Shown here: positions 45,233-54,319 of the stretch, one piece after another | Layout: each line of letters begins with the position of its first letter | How positions within the stretch are numbered: the stretch's first letter is position 1 | Assembly (NCBI GenBank): GCA_965207475.1 | Contig: OZ242278.1 | Coordinates: forward strand, 1,736,001-1,800,000 | From: WTFY01 sp011523795 | GTDB taxonomy: Bacteria > Pseudomonadota > Gammaproteobacteria > UBA4575 | DNA: 64,000 nt | Direction: 5' to 3' | The notes under the pieces: model-generated | What the model was told of the DNA's origin: nothing | Databases searched by the model: none | Seen by the model: only the letters and a program-made list of their open reading frames with translations | Made by a program: the position numbers and the translations under genes

Positions 45233-46646
45233 TAGTGGGCATTTTGCTACTCGTAAAATTAAACATGTGCACTTTGTTGGCATTGGTGGGTCCGGCATGG
45301 GCGGTATTGCAGAAGTGATGGTCAATTTAGGCTACCAGGTTCATGGTTCTGACATACAAGAAAGCGAGATGACCCGACGCCTGGCAAAGCTGGGAGCGAC
45401 AATTTTCCCAAAACATGATGTCAGCAATGTCAGCAATGCAGACGTAGTAGTAATGTCCAGTGCTGTCGGAGATGATAACCCGGAAATCATAGCTGCTCGT
45501 GACCGACGTATACCTGTGGTTCCTCGTGCAGAAATGCTGGCCGAGCTGATGCGCTTTCGATATGGAATTGCCGTCGCGGGCACGCATGGCAAGACGACGA
45601 CTACAAGTCTCATTGCATCTATTCTTGCAAATTCTGGTTTTGATCCGACGTTTATCATTGGAGGGCGAGTTAACAGTTTTGGAAGCCATTCAAAACTGGG
45701 AACTGGGCAGTATCTTGTGGCCGAGGCAGATGAAAGCGATTCTTCATTTTTGTATTTGCAGCCTATCATGTCAGTGGTTACCAATATCGACTCGGACCAT
45801 TTGGATGCATACGGAGGAGATTTCAAAGCACTGCAAGATGCCTTTTTGCAGTTTATTCACCACCTACCATTTTATGGAATTGCGGTGTTATGTATTGACG
45901 ATCAAAATGTAGCCTTCTTGTTGCCGAAAATTGCTAGACCTTACACTACTTACGGGTTTTCTGATGGTGCAGATTACCGGGTAATTGAGGTTACAAAGTC
46001 TCAAAACCAAACCGAGTTTGTTTTAGCTCGTCCAGACAAGCAGCCACCACTCAGGTTTACATTGAACTTGTTGGGTACACATAATGTTTTGAATGCAGTA
46101 GCAGCCGTTGTCATCGCTTTGCAGCTCAATGTCAAGGAAGACTGCATACAGTCTGCTCTAGAACACTTCCAGGGAATTTCACGGCGACTGGAAATCTATC
46201 CTCAAATTTGTATCAGCGATAAGCATGTCCAGCTATTGGATGACTATGCTCATCATCCTGTGGAAATCGCTGCCACGATGTCCACTGTCCGTGACAATTG
46301 GCCAGGAAAAAGATTGGTCGTATTATTCCAGCCGCATCGTTACACGCGCACTAGGGATCTCTTTGACGATTTTGTTCGCGTACTGAATGAGGTCGATGTG
46401 CTGATGTTATGCGAAGTGTATGCGGCCAATGAAGATCCGATAGCCGGTGCGGACAGTTTGTCGCTGAGCCGTGCATTGAGGGCACGAGGCAAGCTTGATC
46501 CTATACTGGTCAAGGATTATACCGAGATTGAGGCGACACTCAGGCATGTTGTAAATGAAGGGGATATTTTGCTCACACTCGGTGCAGGCAGTATCGGTAA
46601 TTTTGCGCGGCAGTTGAATGACACATTTTCTGCAAGTCGGAATTAG
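45222..46646 (+). CDS. murC: UDP-MurNAc:L-alanine ligase
   Basis: The 474-residue ligase starts the peptide stem. It shows HVHFVGIGGSGMGGIAEV, the ATP loop VAGTHGKTTTTS, EADESDSSFL, NIDSDHLDAYGG and LLDDYAHHPVEIAAT. ATG 45222 sits inside the end of murG (11-base overlap); the frame extends 33 codons upstream across murG but without family sequence. Confidence 0.95.
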   Translation: MIFDSGHFATRKIKHVHFVGIGGSGMGGIAEVMVNLGYQVHGSDIQESEMTRRLAKLGATIFPKHDVSNVSNADVVVMSSAVGDDNPEIIAARDRRIPVVPRAEMLAELMRFRYGIAVAGTHGKTTTTSLIASILANSGFDPTFIIGGRVNSFGSHSKLGTGQYLVAEADESDSSFLYLQPIMSVVTNIDSDHLDAYGGDFKALQDAFLQFIHHLPFYGIAVLCIDDQNVAFLLPKIARPYTTYGFSDGADYRVIEVTKSQNQTEFVLARPDKQPPLRFTLNLLGTHNVLNAVAAVVIALQLNVKEDCIQSALEHFQGISRRLEIYPQICISDKHVQLLDDYAHHPVEIAATMSTVRDNWPGKRLVVLFQPHRYTRTRDLFDDFVRVLNEVDVLMLCEVYAANEDPIAGADSLSLSRALRARGKLDPILVKDYTEIEATLRHVVNEGDILLTLGAGSIGNFARQLNDTFSASRN

Positions 46647-46659
46647 AAGTGGTTTGGAG

Positions 46660-47535
46660 ATGTTACGCGGGATACTCGAAAAAGATGCGTCACTGGCAAG
46701 GTATACCAGTTGGAAGGTGGGCGGTGTGGCAGATATCTTGTATCGACCTGCAGATTTACAAGATGTGAGAAATTTCTTGACGACACTGGACAATAAGGTG
46801 CCTGTCATCTGGCTGGGTGGCGGTACAAATGTTTTGGTTCGTGACGGGGGAATTCGAGGTGCTGTCGTTTTGTTGCACGGTTGTCTGGATCAGTTGGACT
46901 GTGTCGATACTGGTTTAGTACGTGCCGAAGCCGGAGTATCTTGCGCAAAGCTCGCACGCTTATGTGCAAATCTGGAATTGCAAGGTGCAGAGTTTTTTTC
47001 TGGAATACCTGGAAGTGTTGGGGGTGCCTTGGCCATGAATTCAGGAGCGCATGGGAGTGAAACATGGGAGTTCGTGCAAAGTGTGGAAACGGTAGATAGA
47101 TCTGGTAGCTTGCATGTACGTTACCCGAGAGAATTCAGTCCTGGATATCGAACTGTATGCATGCCTGGCAAAGAATGGTTTACAGGAGCCTTGTTCCGTT
47201 TCACCAGTGGGAATGGTGAAATGACCAAGGATAAAATCCGCGAACTGCTCGAAATGCGTAACGCTGCCCAGCCCGTTGGGAGCAGAAGCTGCGGCTCAGT
47301 ATTCAGGAATCCAGAAAACGATTATGCAGCAAGGCTGATTGAAATGTGCAACCTGAAGGGTGTGAGCAATGGAGGGGCATGTGTTTCTGAAAAGCATGCA
47401 AACTTCATTGTCAACGAAGGAGATGCCACGGCAAAAGATATTGAGGATTTGATATGGAAAGTGCACGAAACCGTTAAAAATAAGTGTGGAACCGTGCTGG
47501 TTCCTGAAGTCAGGATTATTGGAGAAACTGCATGA
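46660..47535 (+). CDS. murB: UDP-N-acetylenolpyruvoylglucosamine reductase
   Basis: The 291-residue FAD enzyme reduces the MurA product to UDP-MurNAc. The N-terminus ARYTSWKVGGVADIL, the FAD loop VIWLGGGTNVLVRDGG, FFSGIPGSVGGALAMNSGAHG and the serine-acid pair in RSCGSVFRNPEND (Ser is the proton donor) fit a type with C-terminal NEGDATAKDIEDLI. I choose ATG 46660; an ATG at 46618 would overlap murC by 29 bases. Neither has a well-spaced ribosome site. murB inside the dcw cluster is common outside enterics. Confidence 0.94.
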   Translation: MLRGILEKDASLARYTSWKVGGVADILYRPADLQDVRNFLTTLDNKVPVIWLGGGTNVLVRDGGIRGAVVLLHGCLDQLDCVDTGLVRAEAGVSCAKLARLCANLELQGAEFFSGIPGSVGGALAMNSGAHGSETWEFVQSVETVDRSGSLHVRYPREFSPGYRTVCMPGKEWFTGALFRFTSGNGEMTKDKIRELLEMRNAAQPVGSRSCGSVFRNPENDYAARLIEMCNLKGVSNGGACVSEKHANFIVNEGDATAKDIEDLIWKVHETVKNKCGTVLVPEVRIIGETA

Positions 47536-48458
47536 TGGAGGTTTCCAAATTTGGCAAGGTAGCTGTATTGATGGGAGGCTGTTCATCTGAGAGAGATATC
47601 TCCTTGGCTAGTGGGTCTGCAGTACTAAATGCCTTAACGGAAATGCACGTCAACGCTTCGGGCATAGATGTGTCTGGCGATGTATTCGAAAGGCTGCGTG
47701 CTGAAAATTTTGATCGGGCATTTGTCGCGCTGCATGGATATCTTGGTGAGGATGGGTGTATACAGGGTGGCCTGGATGTGATTGGCATGCCTTACAGCGG
47801 TTGTGGTGTTCTAGCATCCAGCATCTGCATGAACAAGTGGATGACAAAGATGATCTGGTCTGGACAGGGAATACCCACCCCCAGTTTCCGGGTTTTGGAT
47901 GAGTCTATCGATGCAGATTCTTTAGTGGCTGAACTTGGATTGCCAATGATCCTTAAGCCGGCATCGCAGGGGTCAAGCATAGGTATTACAAAGGCAAATT
48001 CCAAGGAAGAAATCATGGTCGCATGGCAGTGTGCACATGATCTTGAAAGCACTGTAATCGCAGAGAAATGGATAGATGGTCAGGAATATACGGCAGCAAT
48101 ACTTGCCGGTCATGTTTTACCACTGATTCGACTTGAGACGCCCAGAGCGTTCTATGATTATGATGCGAAATACCATTCCAATGACACCCTGTACCACTGC
48201 CCTTGCGGACTTCCTGAGGCACAAGAAATGAATATCAAGGAGCAATCTTTGCTGGCATTTGAAGTCACATCGGCTACAGGCTGGGGAAGAGTTGACCTGA
48301 TTTTAGATGGTGAGGGTCAGCCTTGGTTTCTGGAAATCAATACTGTTCCCGGCATGACGGATCATAGTTTAGTTCCTATGGCTGCGATGGCTGAAGGTAT
48401 GGGATTTAATGAATTGGTAATCAGGATTCTGGGAACATCGCTTACCGAACATGCGTAA
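47532..48458 (+). CDS. ddl: D-alanine:D-alanine ligase
   Basis: The 308-residue ATP-grasp enzyme makes the D-Ala-D-Ala used by MurF. Motifs: LMGGCSSERDISLASG, ALHGYLGEDGCIQGGLD, LKPASQGSSIGITKA and LEINTVPGMTDHSLVP. It has the short (DdlB) length. It overlaps murB by 4 bases and ftsQ by 8. Confidence 0.96.
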   Translation: MMEVSKFGKVAVLMGGCSSERDISLASGSAVLNALTEMHVNASGIDVSGDVFERLRAENFDRAFVALHGYLGEDGCIQGGLDVIGMPYSGCGVLASSICMNKWMTKMIWSGQGIPTPSFRVLDESIDADSLVAELGLPMILKPASQGSSIGITKANSKEEIMVAWQCAHDLESTVIAEKWIDGQEYTAAILAGHVLPLIRLETPRAFYDYDAKYHSNDTLYHCPCGLPEAQEMNIKEQSLLAFEVTSATGWGRVDLILDGEGQPWFLEINTVPGMTDHSLVPMAAMAEGMGFNELVIRILGTSLTEHA

Positions 48459-49257
48459 ATCATTACGAAAAAGCCGGAAGAGTGTATCTATGAAGCGAAC
48501 TGCTGTAGAGCGCTTCTCATTGCGAGGTGCGTGGGACACCTTGGTGATTTTGTTGTTACTGATCGCTATAGGGTGCCTTTCATATTACGTTCAGAAACAT
48601 GCTACTGGCTTGCTCACTTGGCCACGGGTTGAGCGAGTAAGGGTAGAGGGCAATCTGCGCCCTGCTGATTATGAGGTATTCAAAAGCATAGTAGTCGCCC
48701 ATGTTTCAAAAGGGTTACTCCGCATTTCCACAAGTCGGCTGGAAATGGAGCTGGAAAAGCTGCCATGGGTCTACCGCGTACAGTCGAGGAGATCATGGCC
48801 AGACACACTGGAAGTCACAGTACAAGGGCAAGACCCAATAGCTCGATGGGGTAAATCCGGGCTCATGAATGAAAAAGGGGAGATCTTTTTCCCGAAATCC
48901 ATCGATTCCTATACTGCCATGCCTATGTTGTACGGAGACGAGGCTCGTGCCCCGCTGCTGGTGCGCGAATTTGAAAACAGCGTAAAAAGCTTGGAGCCTT
49001 TGGGTTTGCAGCTTCAGGGGTTGTTTGAGGATAAGCGCCACTCCAAACAGATGGTACTGTCCAACGGGGTCATATTGGTGGCAGGTCACGGAAACGTTCG
49101 CAAGAAGATTGCCCGCTTCATCGCAGCATACGAACAATTCCTTTCGCCCCAGATCAGTCAGGTAAAAAAAGTTGATCTTCGATATACCAATGGGCTGGCA
49201 ATTGAATGGAAGGACCCGCAACTGGCCGGCGATATAGAGTTGGACCGTGCCCTGTGA
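48451..49257 (+). CDS. ftsQ: Cell division protein FtsQ
   Basis: The 268-residue bitopic protein links FtsBL to the divisome. A basic N-terminal tail (about 28 residues), one membrane helix (about residues 29-48), then the POTRA domain (VERVRVEGNLRPADYEVFKSI) and the beta domain with VTVQGQDPIARWG are visible. The GTGA overlap with ftsA couples translation. Confidence 0.93.
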   Translation: MRKSLRKSRKSVSMKRTAVERFSLRGAWDTLVILLLLIAIGCLSYYVQKHATGLLTWPRVERVRVEGNLRPADYEVFKSIVVAHVSKGLLRISTSRLEMELEKLPWVYRVQSRRSWPDTLEVTVQGQDPIARWGKSGLMNEKGEIFFPKSIDSYTAMPMLYGDEARAPLLVREFENSVKSLEPLGLQLQGLFEDKRHSKQMVLSNGVILVAGHGNVRKKIARFIAAYEQFLSPQISQVKKVDLRYTNGLAIEWKDPQLAGDIELDRAL

Positions 49258-50489
49258 ACCGCAAAACAGAAAATAACATGATAGTCGGATTGGACATTGG
49301 CACTTCCAAAGTCGCGACAGTCGTGGGTGATGTCAGCGAAGACAATCAGGTAGAAATAGTGGGCGTAGGTTCTCACCCGTCTCGTGGATTGAAAAAGGGA
49401 GTTGTTGTTAACATCGAGTCAACAGTACAGGCAATTCAGCGTTCTATCGAGGAGGCTGAACTGATGGCAGGCTGCCAAATCCATTCCGTCTACACAGGGA
49501 TAGCAGGCAGTCATATTCGAGGCATGAATTCTCATGGGATAGTTGGAGTCAAGGATCGAGAAGTATCAAGCGGAGACGTCGAGCGGGTATTGGATGCTGC
49601 ACGGGCTGTTGCAATTCCGGCTGACCAGAGGGTTTTTCAGGTAATGCCGCAGGAATTCGTGGTTGATCAGCAGGAAGGCATTCGTGAACCTGTAGGGATG
49701 TCGGGTGTGAGGCTTGAAGCCAAAGTTCATTTGGTGACAGGGGCAGTCAGTGCTGCACAAAATATCATCAAGTGCATACAACGTTGTGGGCTTGAAGTTG
49801 ATGACATCATCCTGGAACAACTCGCGTCAAGTAGTGCGGTACTGACTGATGATGAGAAAGAACTGGGTATCTGCTTTGTAGATATAGGTGGAGGCACTAC
49901 GGACGTGGCGGTTTTTACAGATGGAGCCATCAAGCATACTGCTGTGATCCCCATTGCAGGAGATCAAGTAACCAATGATATTGCGATTGCCATGAGGACG
50001 CCGACACAGCATGCCGAAGAGATAAAAATCAAATATGCCTGTGCATTACGCCAACTTGCTAATCCTGATGACACAATCGAAGTTCCCAGTGCAGGTGGTC
50101 GGGACCCAAGGAGGTTATCACGTCAGACCCTGGCTGAAGTTGTCGAGCCACGCTATGAAGAACTGCTTTCATTGGTTCTTGCTGAGTTGCGCCGGAGCGG
50201 TTTCAGTGACCTCGTTGCTGCCGGAGTAGTGCTTACAGGTGGAAGCTCGAGAATGGAAGGTGTGGTGGATTTAGCGGAAGAAATTTTTCATATGCCGGTA
50301 CGTCTGGGTATCCCGCAGAACGTAACTGGACTTGCAGATGTTGTCCGTAACCCCGTTTATTCAACGGGTGTTGGATTACTGCTATTTGGTCTTCAAAACC
50401 AGAATTTGAGTAAAGATTCTCCTTCAGGAGAATCGAGGATGGTGGACGTACTCAAAAAGGTAAAGAACTGGTTTCAAGGGAGTTTTTAA
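49254..50489 (+). CDS. ftsA: Cell division protein FtsA
   Basis: The 411-residue actin-like protein tethers FtsZ to the membrane. It has the phosphate loop GLDIGTSKVATVVG, the 1C domain (GMNSHGIVGVKDREVS), IDIGGGTTDV-like FVDIGGGTTDVAVF and VLTGGSSRMEGV. The C-terminus ends in a membrane-binding amphipathic helix (VLKKVKNWFQGSF). GTG at 49254, overlapping the ftsQ stop, fits the family start; the frame is open 16 codons further upstream. Confidence 0.94.
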   Translation: MNRKTENNMIVGLDIGTSKVATVVGDVSEDNQVEIVGVGSHPSRGLKKGVVVNIESTVQAIQRSIEEAELMAGCQIHSVYTGIAGSHIRGMNSHGIVGVKDREVSSGDVERVLDAARAVAIPADQRVFQVMPQEFVVDQQEGIREPVGMSGVRLEAKVHLVTGAVSAAQNIIKCIQRCGLEVDDIILEQLASSSAVLTDDEKELGICFVDIGGGTTDVAVFTDGAIKHTAVIPIAGDQVTNDIAIAMRTPTQHAEEIKIKYACALRQLANPDDTIEVPSAGGRDPRRLSRQTLAEVVEPRYEELLSLVLAELRRSGFSDLVAAGVVLTGGSSRMEGVVDLAEEIFHMPVRLGIPQNVTGLADVVRNPVYSTGVGLLLFGLQNQNLSKDSPSGESRMVDVLKKVKNWFQGSF

Positions 50490-50528
50490 AAACTCATGTC
50501 TATGACATGCAACTAGAGGAGAATGGTC

Positions 50529-51683
50529 ATGTTTGAACTGATGGATACGTACAGTCAGAGTGCTGTAATCAAGGTGATTGGTGTTGGTGGAGGCGGGGGC
50601 AATGCTGTGCAGCATATGGCCAACACTGCCATCGATGGTGTTGATTTTATCTGTGCAAATACGGATTCGCAGGCTCTCAAGAGTACAGATGTCAAAACGG
50701 TACTGCAGCTTGGAAATGAGATCACAAAAGGCTTGGGTGCAGGCGCCAATCCTGTAGTAGGCCGAGAAGCGGCACTTGAAGATCAGGAACGGATTGCTGA
50801 GTCGATCACTGGTGCAGACATGCTGTTCATTACAGCCGGAATGGGGGGCGGTACTGGAACCGGTGCGACTCCTGTAGTTGCAGAAATTGCTGAAGAACTG
50901 GGAATTCTGACTGTGGCAGTTGTCACCAAACCGTTCAAATTTGAAGGCAAGAAGCGTATGCAGATTGCCAATGCCGGTATTGATGAACTGGTAAAGCACG
51001 TTGATTCATTGATCACAATACCCAATGAAAAGCTGCTTACTGTGTTGGGCAGGGATACAGATTTGCTAAAAGCATTTGAGTCGGCCAATGATGTTCTGCT
51101 CGGTGCCGTTCAGGGAATTGCAGAACTGATTACCTGTCCTGGCCTGATCAACGTAGATTTTGCTGATGTGCGAACAGTTATGTCTGAGATGGGAATGGCA
51201 GTCATGGGTTCCGGTACGGCGTCAGGACCAGAACGTGCACATGAATCAGCAGAATCCGCCATATCCAGCCCGTTACTTGAAGATGTGGATATAGCAGGTG
51301 CGAAGGGGATTTTGGTAAATGTTACAGCTAGTGCAGGTCTCTCGATAGGTGAATTTGATGAAATAGGCAATCATATTAAAGGCTTGGCATCAGATGATGC
51401 GACGGTGGTCGTCGGAACAGTGATTGATGAGGCAATGGAAGACAGTTTGCGTGTGACACTTGTGGCCACTGGCATTGGCTCACCGGTTCTGCCACAGTCA
51501 TTGCCGGAAAAACCTGCAATGAAATTAGTGGAGACGCCTGTAAAAAAGGCTGTGGGTGCAGATGAGGAGCCCCGACATGATACTGGAATTGCCGGGACTA
51601 GCGCCCAGGCTACAGGGAAAAACCAAGACTATGACTTGGATTATCTGGATATCCCGACATTTTTACGCACGCAAGCCGACTGA
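50529..51683 (+). CDS. ftsZ: Cell division protein FtsZ
   Basis: The 384-residue tubulin-like GTPase forms the Z ring. The GTP site is IGVGGGGGNAVQHM and the tubulin signature is GMGGGTGTGATP. The T7 loop NVDFADVRTVM and the C-terminal partner-binding tail LDIPTFLRTQAD are intact, after a linker of about 50 residues. ATG 50529 is chosen over ATG 50523, because GAGGAG ends 7 bases before the former and only 1 before the latter. It ends the dcw cluster; 158 bases separate it from lpxC. Confidence 0.97.
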   Translation: MFELMDTYSQSAVIKVIGVGGGGGNAVQHMANTAIDGVDFICANTDSQALKSTDVKTVLQLGNEITKGLGAGANPVVGREAALEDQERIAESITGADMLFITAGMGGGTGTGATPVVAEIAEELGILTVAVVTKPFKFEGKKRMQIANAGIDELVKHVDSLITIPNEKLLTVLGRDTDLLKAFESANDVLLGAVQGIAELITCPGLINVDFADVRTVMSEMGMAVMGSGTASGPERAHESAESAISSPLLEDVDIAGAKGILVNVTASAGLSIGEFDEIGNHIKGLASDDATVVVGTVIDEAMEDSLRVTLVATGIGSPVLPQSLPEKPAMKLVETPVKKAVGADEEPRHDTGIAGTSAQATGKNQDYDLDYLDIPTFLRTQAD

Positions 51684-51841
51684 CGGGAACCCTTTCCGGG
51701 GTTGCTGGTCAAAACCTCTAGCGGAGATACGAAAAAATTGTGTAGTATTGACATAGTACTCATTTCTTCAACTCGTCGAGAGTAATACAAGGACGAAGAA
51801 GCAAGCCAGTCGCATATGTCCAATTAGGATATCTAAGGCCT

Positions 51842-52759
51842 GTGATACAGCAAAGAACATTAAAAAACATCATACGTGCCACAGGCGTTGGCTTACATAC
51901 TGGCAAGAAGATATTTCTTACACTTCGCCCTGCGCCTGTGGATACAGGCGTCATGTTCAGGCGCGTCGACCTGGACCCACCCCTGGAAATAAAAGCCAGC
52001 CCTGAGAATGTAGGTGATACCAGCCTGTCTACGACCCTTGTTTCTGAGGGTGTTCGTATTTCGACTGTAGAACACTTGCTCTCGGCAATGGCAGGGTTGG
52101 GCATAGATAATGCCTATGTGGATGTCAGTGCGCCCGAGGTGCCAATTATGGATGGCAGTGCAGGGCCGTTTGTGTTTTTGCTGCAGTCAGCAGGGATTGT
52201 TGAGCAAAATGCAGCCAAGAGGTTTATTAGGATCAACAAGTCAGTTGAAATAAGAGAAAATGACAAGTGGGCCAGGTTTGATCCATTTGATGGCTTTAAA
52301 GTCGGGTTTGTGATCGATTTTGATCATCCGGTTTTTAAAGCAGGGCCACAAAAGGCAGAACTGGACTTCTCCACAACCTCTTTCGTTAAAGAGGTTTCCC
52401 GTTCAAGAACGTTTGGGTTCATGCGTGATTTTGAGGCATTGCGCTCTCGCAATCTGGCCTTGGGGGGCAGTCTCGACAATTCAATTGCAGTAGATGATCA
52501 CCGCATCCTAAATGAAGATGGCCTGCGGTATGAAGATGAGTTCGTCAAGCACAAAATATTGGATGCAATTGGCGATTTGTACCTGCTTGGGCATGGACTG
52601 ATTGGTGCCTTCAGCGGCTATAAATCCGGGCATGCATTAAACAACAAACTGCTGAGAAAGCTGGTTAAGGAAGTCGATGCGTGGGAAGAGGTGACATTTG
52701 AGGATGGAGAGGATACCGTCCCAATTTTCTATAGTTCGCCAATGAGTGCGAACGTGTAA
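51842..52759 (+). CDS. lpxC: UDP-3-O-acyl-GlcNAc deacetylase
   Basis: The 305-residue zinc enzyme does the committed step of lipid A synthesis. Zinc ligands are seen in STVEHLLSAM (His) and in KHKILDAIGDLYLLG (His and Asp); the catalytic His lies in SGHALNN. The start is GTG 51842 with AAGG 4 bases before it. It follows ftsZ as in E. coli. In E. coli FtsH degrades LpxC through its C-terminal tail; the tail here (SSPMSANV) is short and partly similar. Confidence 0.96.
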   Translation: MIQQRTLKNIIRATGVGLHTGKKIFLTLRPAPVDTGVMFRRVDLDPPLEIKASPENVGDTSLSTTLVSEGVRISTVEHLLSAMAGLGIDNAYVDVSAPEVPIMDGSAGPFVFLLQSAGIVEQNAAKRFIRINKSVEIRENDKWARFDPFDGFKVGFVIDFDHPVFKAGPQKAELDFSTTSFVKEVSRSRTFGFMRDFEALRSRNLALGGSLDNSIAVDDHRILNEDGLRYEDEFVKHKILDAIGDLYLLGHGLIGAFSGYKSGHALNNKLLRKLVKEVDAWEEVTFEDGEDTVPIFYSSPMSANV

Positions 52760-52776
52760 CTTCGTCAAAGATCGCT

Positions 52777-53202
52777 TCAAGCACCTTTTTTTCGCTTGGA
52801 AAGGCTTATCAAGGCCTCTTTCAGTGCATGGTCTGCCACTTGGTCCGCACATGCCTTGATATGGCGGGCACCATATTCAGATAATGATTGTTTTGTAAGC
52901 TCGGGTTTGGAGCTATCAGTAGTTTTTCTGATTTTAATCTTTAACTGATTTAGGTATTCTTTCAGTGAGAGGCCAAGTTCCTGGTTCAGTTGTTTTAGGA
53001 TTTCCTGTTGCTGAAACCGGATCAGGCTTGCTTGGCTAGGATTGTCGGTGACAATTGTCAGGGTCCGGTTTTCGATGTTTGCTACCCAACAATGACTGGC
53101 AAGGTTTGCAGGCAGCTGCATTCTTAAACTAAAGGTAAGCCGGTGCAGGAGTTTCGTTTTTTTCTGGATATCTGTGCCCAGATAAGACGTTAGCTTTTGC
53201 AT
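52777..53202 (-). CDS. dciA: DUF721 / DciA-like replicative helicase loader
   Basis: The 141-residue protein has an N-terminal KH-like part (LRMQLPANLASHCWVANIENRTLTIVTDNPSQASLIRFQ, the DUF721 pattern, broken by charged loops) and a basic, probably disordered tail. DciA loads DnaB helicase in bacteria without DnaC; lineages with DciA at this lpxC-secA junction normally lack dnaC. It converges with lpxC (17-base gap) and is divergent from the M23 peptidase gene, 48 bases apart. Confidence 0.8.
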   Translation of the reverse strand: MQKLTSYLGTDIQKKTKLLHRLTFSLRMQLPANLASHCWVANIENRTLTIVTDNPSQASLIRFQQQEILKQLNQELGLSLKEYLNQLKIKIRKTTDSSKPELTKQSLSEYGARHIKACADQVADHALKEALISLSKRKKGA

Positions 53203-53250
53203 TGGTACGGCTTCATGTACATTACTTGATCACAGAAGTAGGCGGCATTG

Positions 53251-54159
53251 ATGAACATTATCATTTTCCCTCGGTCTCGCACACGCTTTATTTGTGTGAA
53301 CCACCTTCGAGGTTTAAACAGGGGCGGATTGATCGTTGTGGCTTTCATAATGTCGCTAATGTTACTGGGCGGTGGTTATGCAGCAGGAATTGTATTTGGA
53401 AATCAGGTAATTTTAAGCGAGTGGCAAAGAGATATTCTTGAGCAAGAAGCACGTCTGGAGCTTTCCAAGCAGGAAGTCCAGGCTCAGGTTGATGCGCTCA
53501 CTATACAGGCCGGACAGTTGCAGGCACACATTAACCGTATCGATGCGTTAGGAAGTGTGCTGGTAGAAGCTGCAGGCTTTGAGCCTGATGAGTTCAACTT
53601 TGATCCCCCTTCTGCCATTGGTGGGCCTGATATTCCTATGAATGAAATCCAGATCACGGACAAGCAAATTGATGCTGTATTCGAAGAAATCCAGACTAGT
53701 CTTGATGCTCGTGAGCGCCAGTTGAATACTCTCAGCATTGCGTTTTATGACAAGAAGTTCGAAAAGGATACTGTTCCTCAAGGCCGGCCTGTGGCTCATA
53801 GCTGGATTTCATCACGATTCGGGAAACGAAGAAGTCCATTTACGGGGAAACCTGAGATGCACAAGGGCATGGATTTTGGAGGCAGGGTCGGAAGCAGCGT
53901 AGTGGCGGTTGGAGGCGGAATTATCACGTTTGCTGGAAAAAATGGCAGCTATGGAAAAATTGTCGAAGTGGATCATGGTAATGGCTACAAGACTCGCTAT
54001 GCGCACAACAAGGAACTGTTGGTACAAAAAGGTGAGGTAATCAAGCGCGGCCATGTAATTGCCAAGCTGGGTGATACTGGTCGTTCAACCGGCCCGCATG
54101 TGCATTTTGAGGTTCTAAAAGACGGTATTCAAGTAGACCCGATGAAGTATATTCACTAA
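53251..54159 (+). CDS. M23 family (LytM-type) metallopeptidase
   Basis: The 302-residue protein has an N-terminal membrane helix (about residues 27-48), a periplasmic coiled coil (about 60-160) and a C-terminal LytM domain. Zinc ligands are in HKGMDFGG and GPHVHFEVL (HxH), with YAHNKELL between. The first ligand His and Asp and the HxH pair are intact, so endopeptidase activity is likely, unlike EnvC/NlpD. Related genes stand in front of secA in many gammas. A TTG 3 bases upstream is also open. The job is probably cell-wall cutting during growth. Confidence 0.9.
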   Translation: MNIIIFPRSRTRFICVNHLRGLNRGGLIVVAFIMSLMLLGGGYAAGIVFGNQVILSEWQRDILEQEARLELSKQEVQAQVDALTIQAGQLQAHINRIDALGSVLVEAAGFEPDEFNFDPPSAIGGPDIPMNEIQITDKQIDAVFEEIQTSLDARERQLNTLSIAFYDKKFEKDTVPQGRPVAHSWISSRFGKRRSPFTGKPEMHKGMDFGGRVGSSVVAVGGGIITFAGKNGSYGKIVEVDHGNGYKTRYAHNKELLVQKGEVIKRGHVIAKLGDTGRSTGPHVHFEVLKDGIQVDPMKYIH

Positions 54160-54213
54160 TTAATCAGTACTTCTCCTGAAATCGGTTGATATTCATTTTG
54201 CCCTGTTTTGCCA

Positions 54214-54237
54214 AAACTGATTCGTATTGATCAGTTT
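54214..54237. repeat. Inverted repeat upstream of secA
   Basis: The arms AAACTGAT (54214-54221) and ATCAGTTT (54230-54237) are perfect complements with an 8-base gap. It sits in the 160-base gap between the M23 gene and secA. No T run follows on the plus strand. It could be an operator or a weak transcript end; I cannot choose. Confidence 0.4.
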
Positions 54238-54319
54238 GTGATGCATGTTAAAACCTGGTACTCAATTCATTGTAAACGGGATTTGCCATTCAATTTTCAA
54301 CATCTGTTGAAACCATCGC

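Noticed and set aside
51688..51703. AACCC/GGGTT hairpin after ftsZ
   Set aside because: Five base pairs and no T run; expected by chance.
51748..51753. Perfect TTGACA before lpxC
   Set aside because: No -10-like hexamer 16-18 bases downstream; the nearest TAATAC is 29 bases away.
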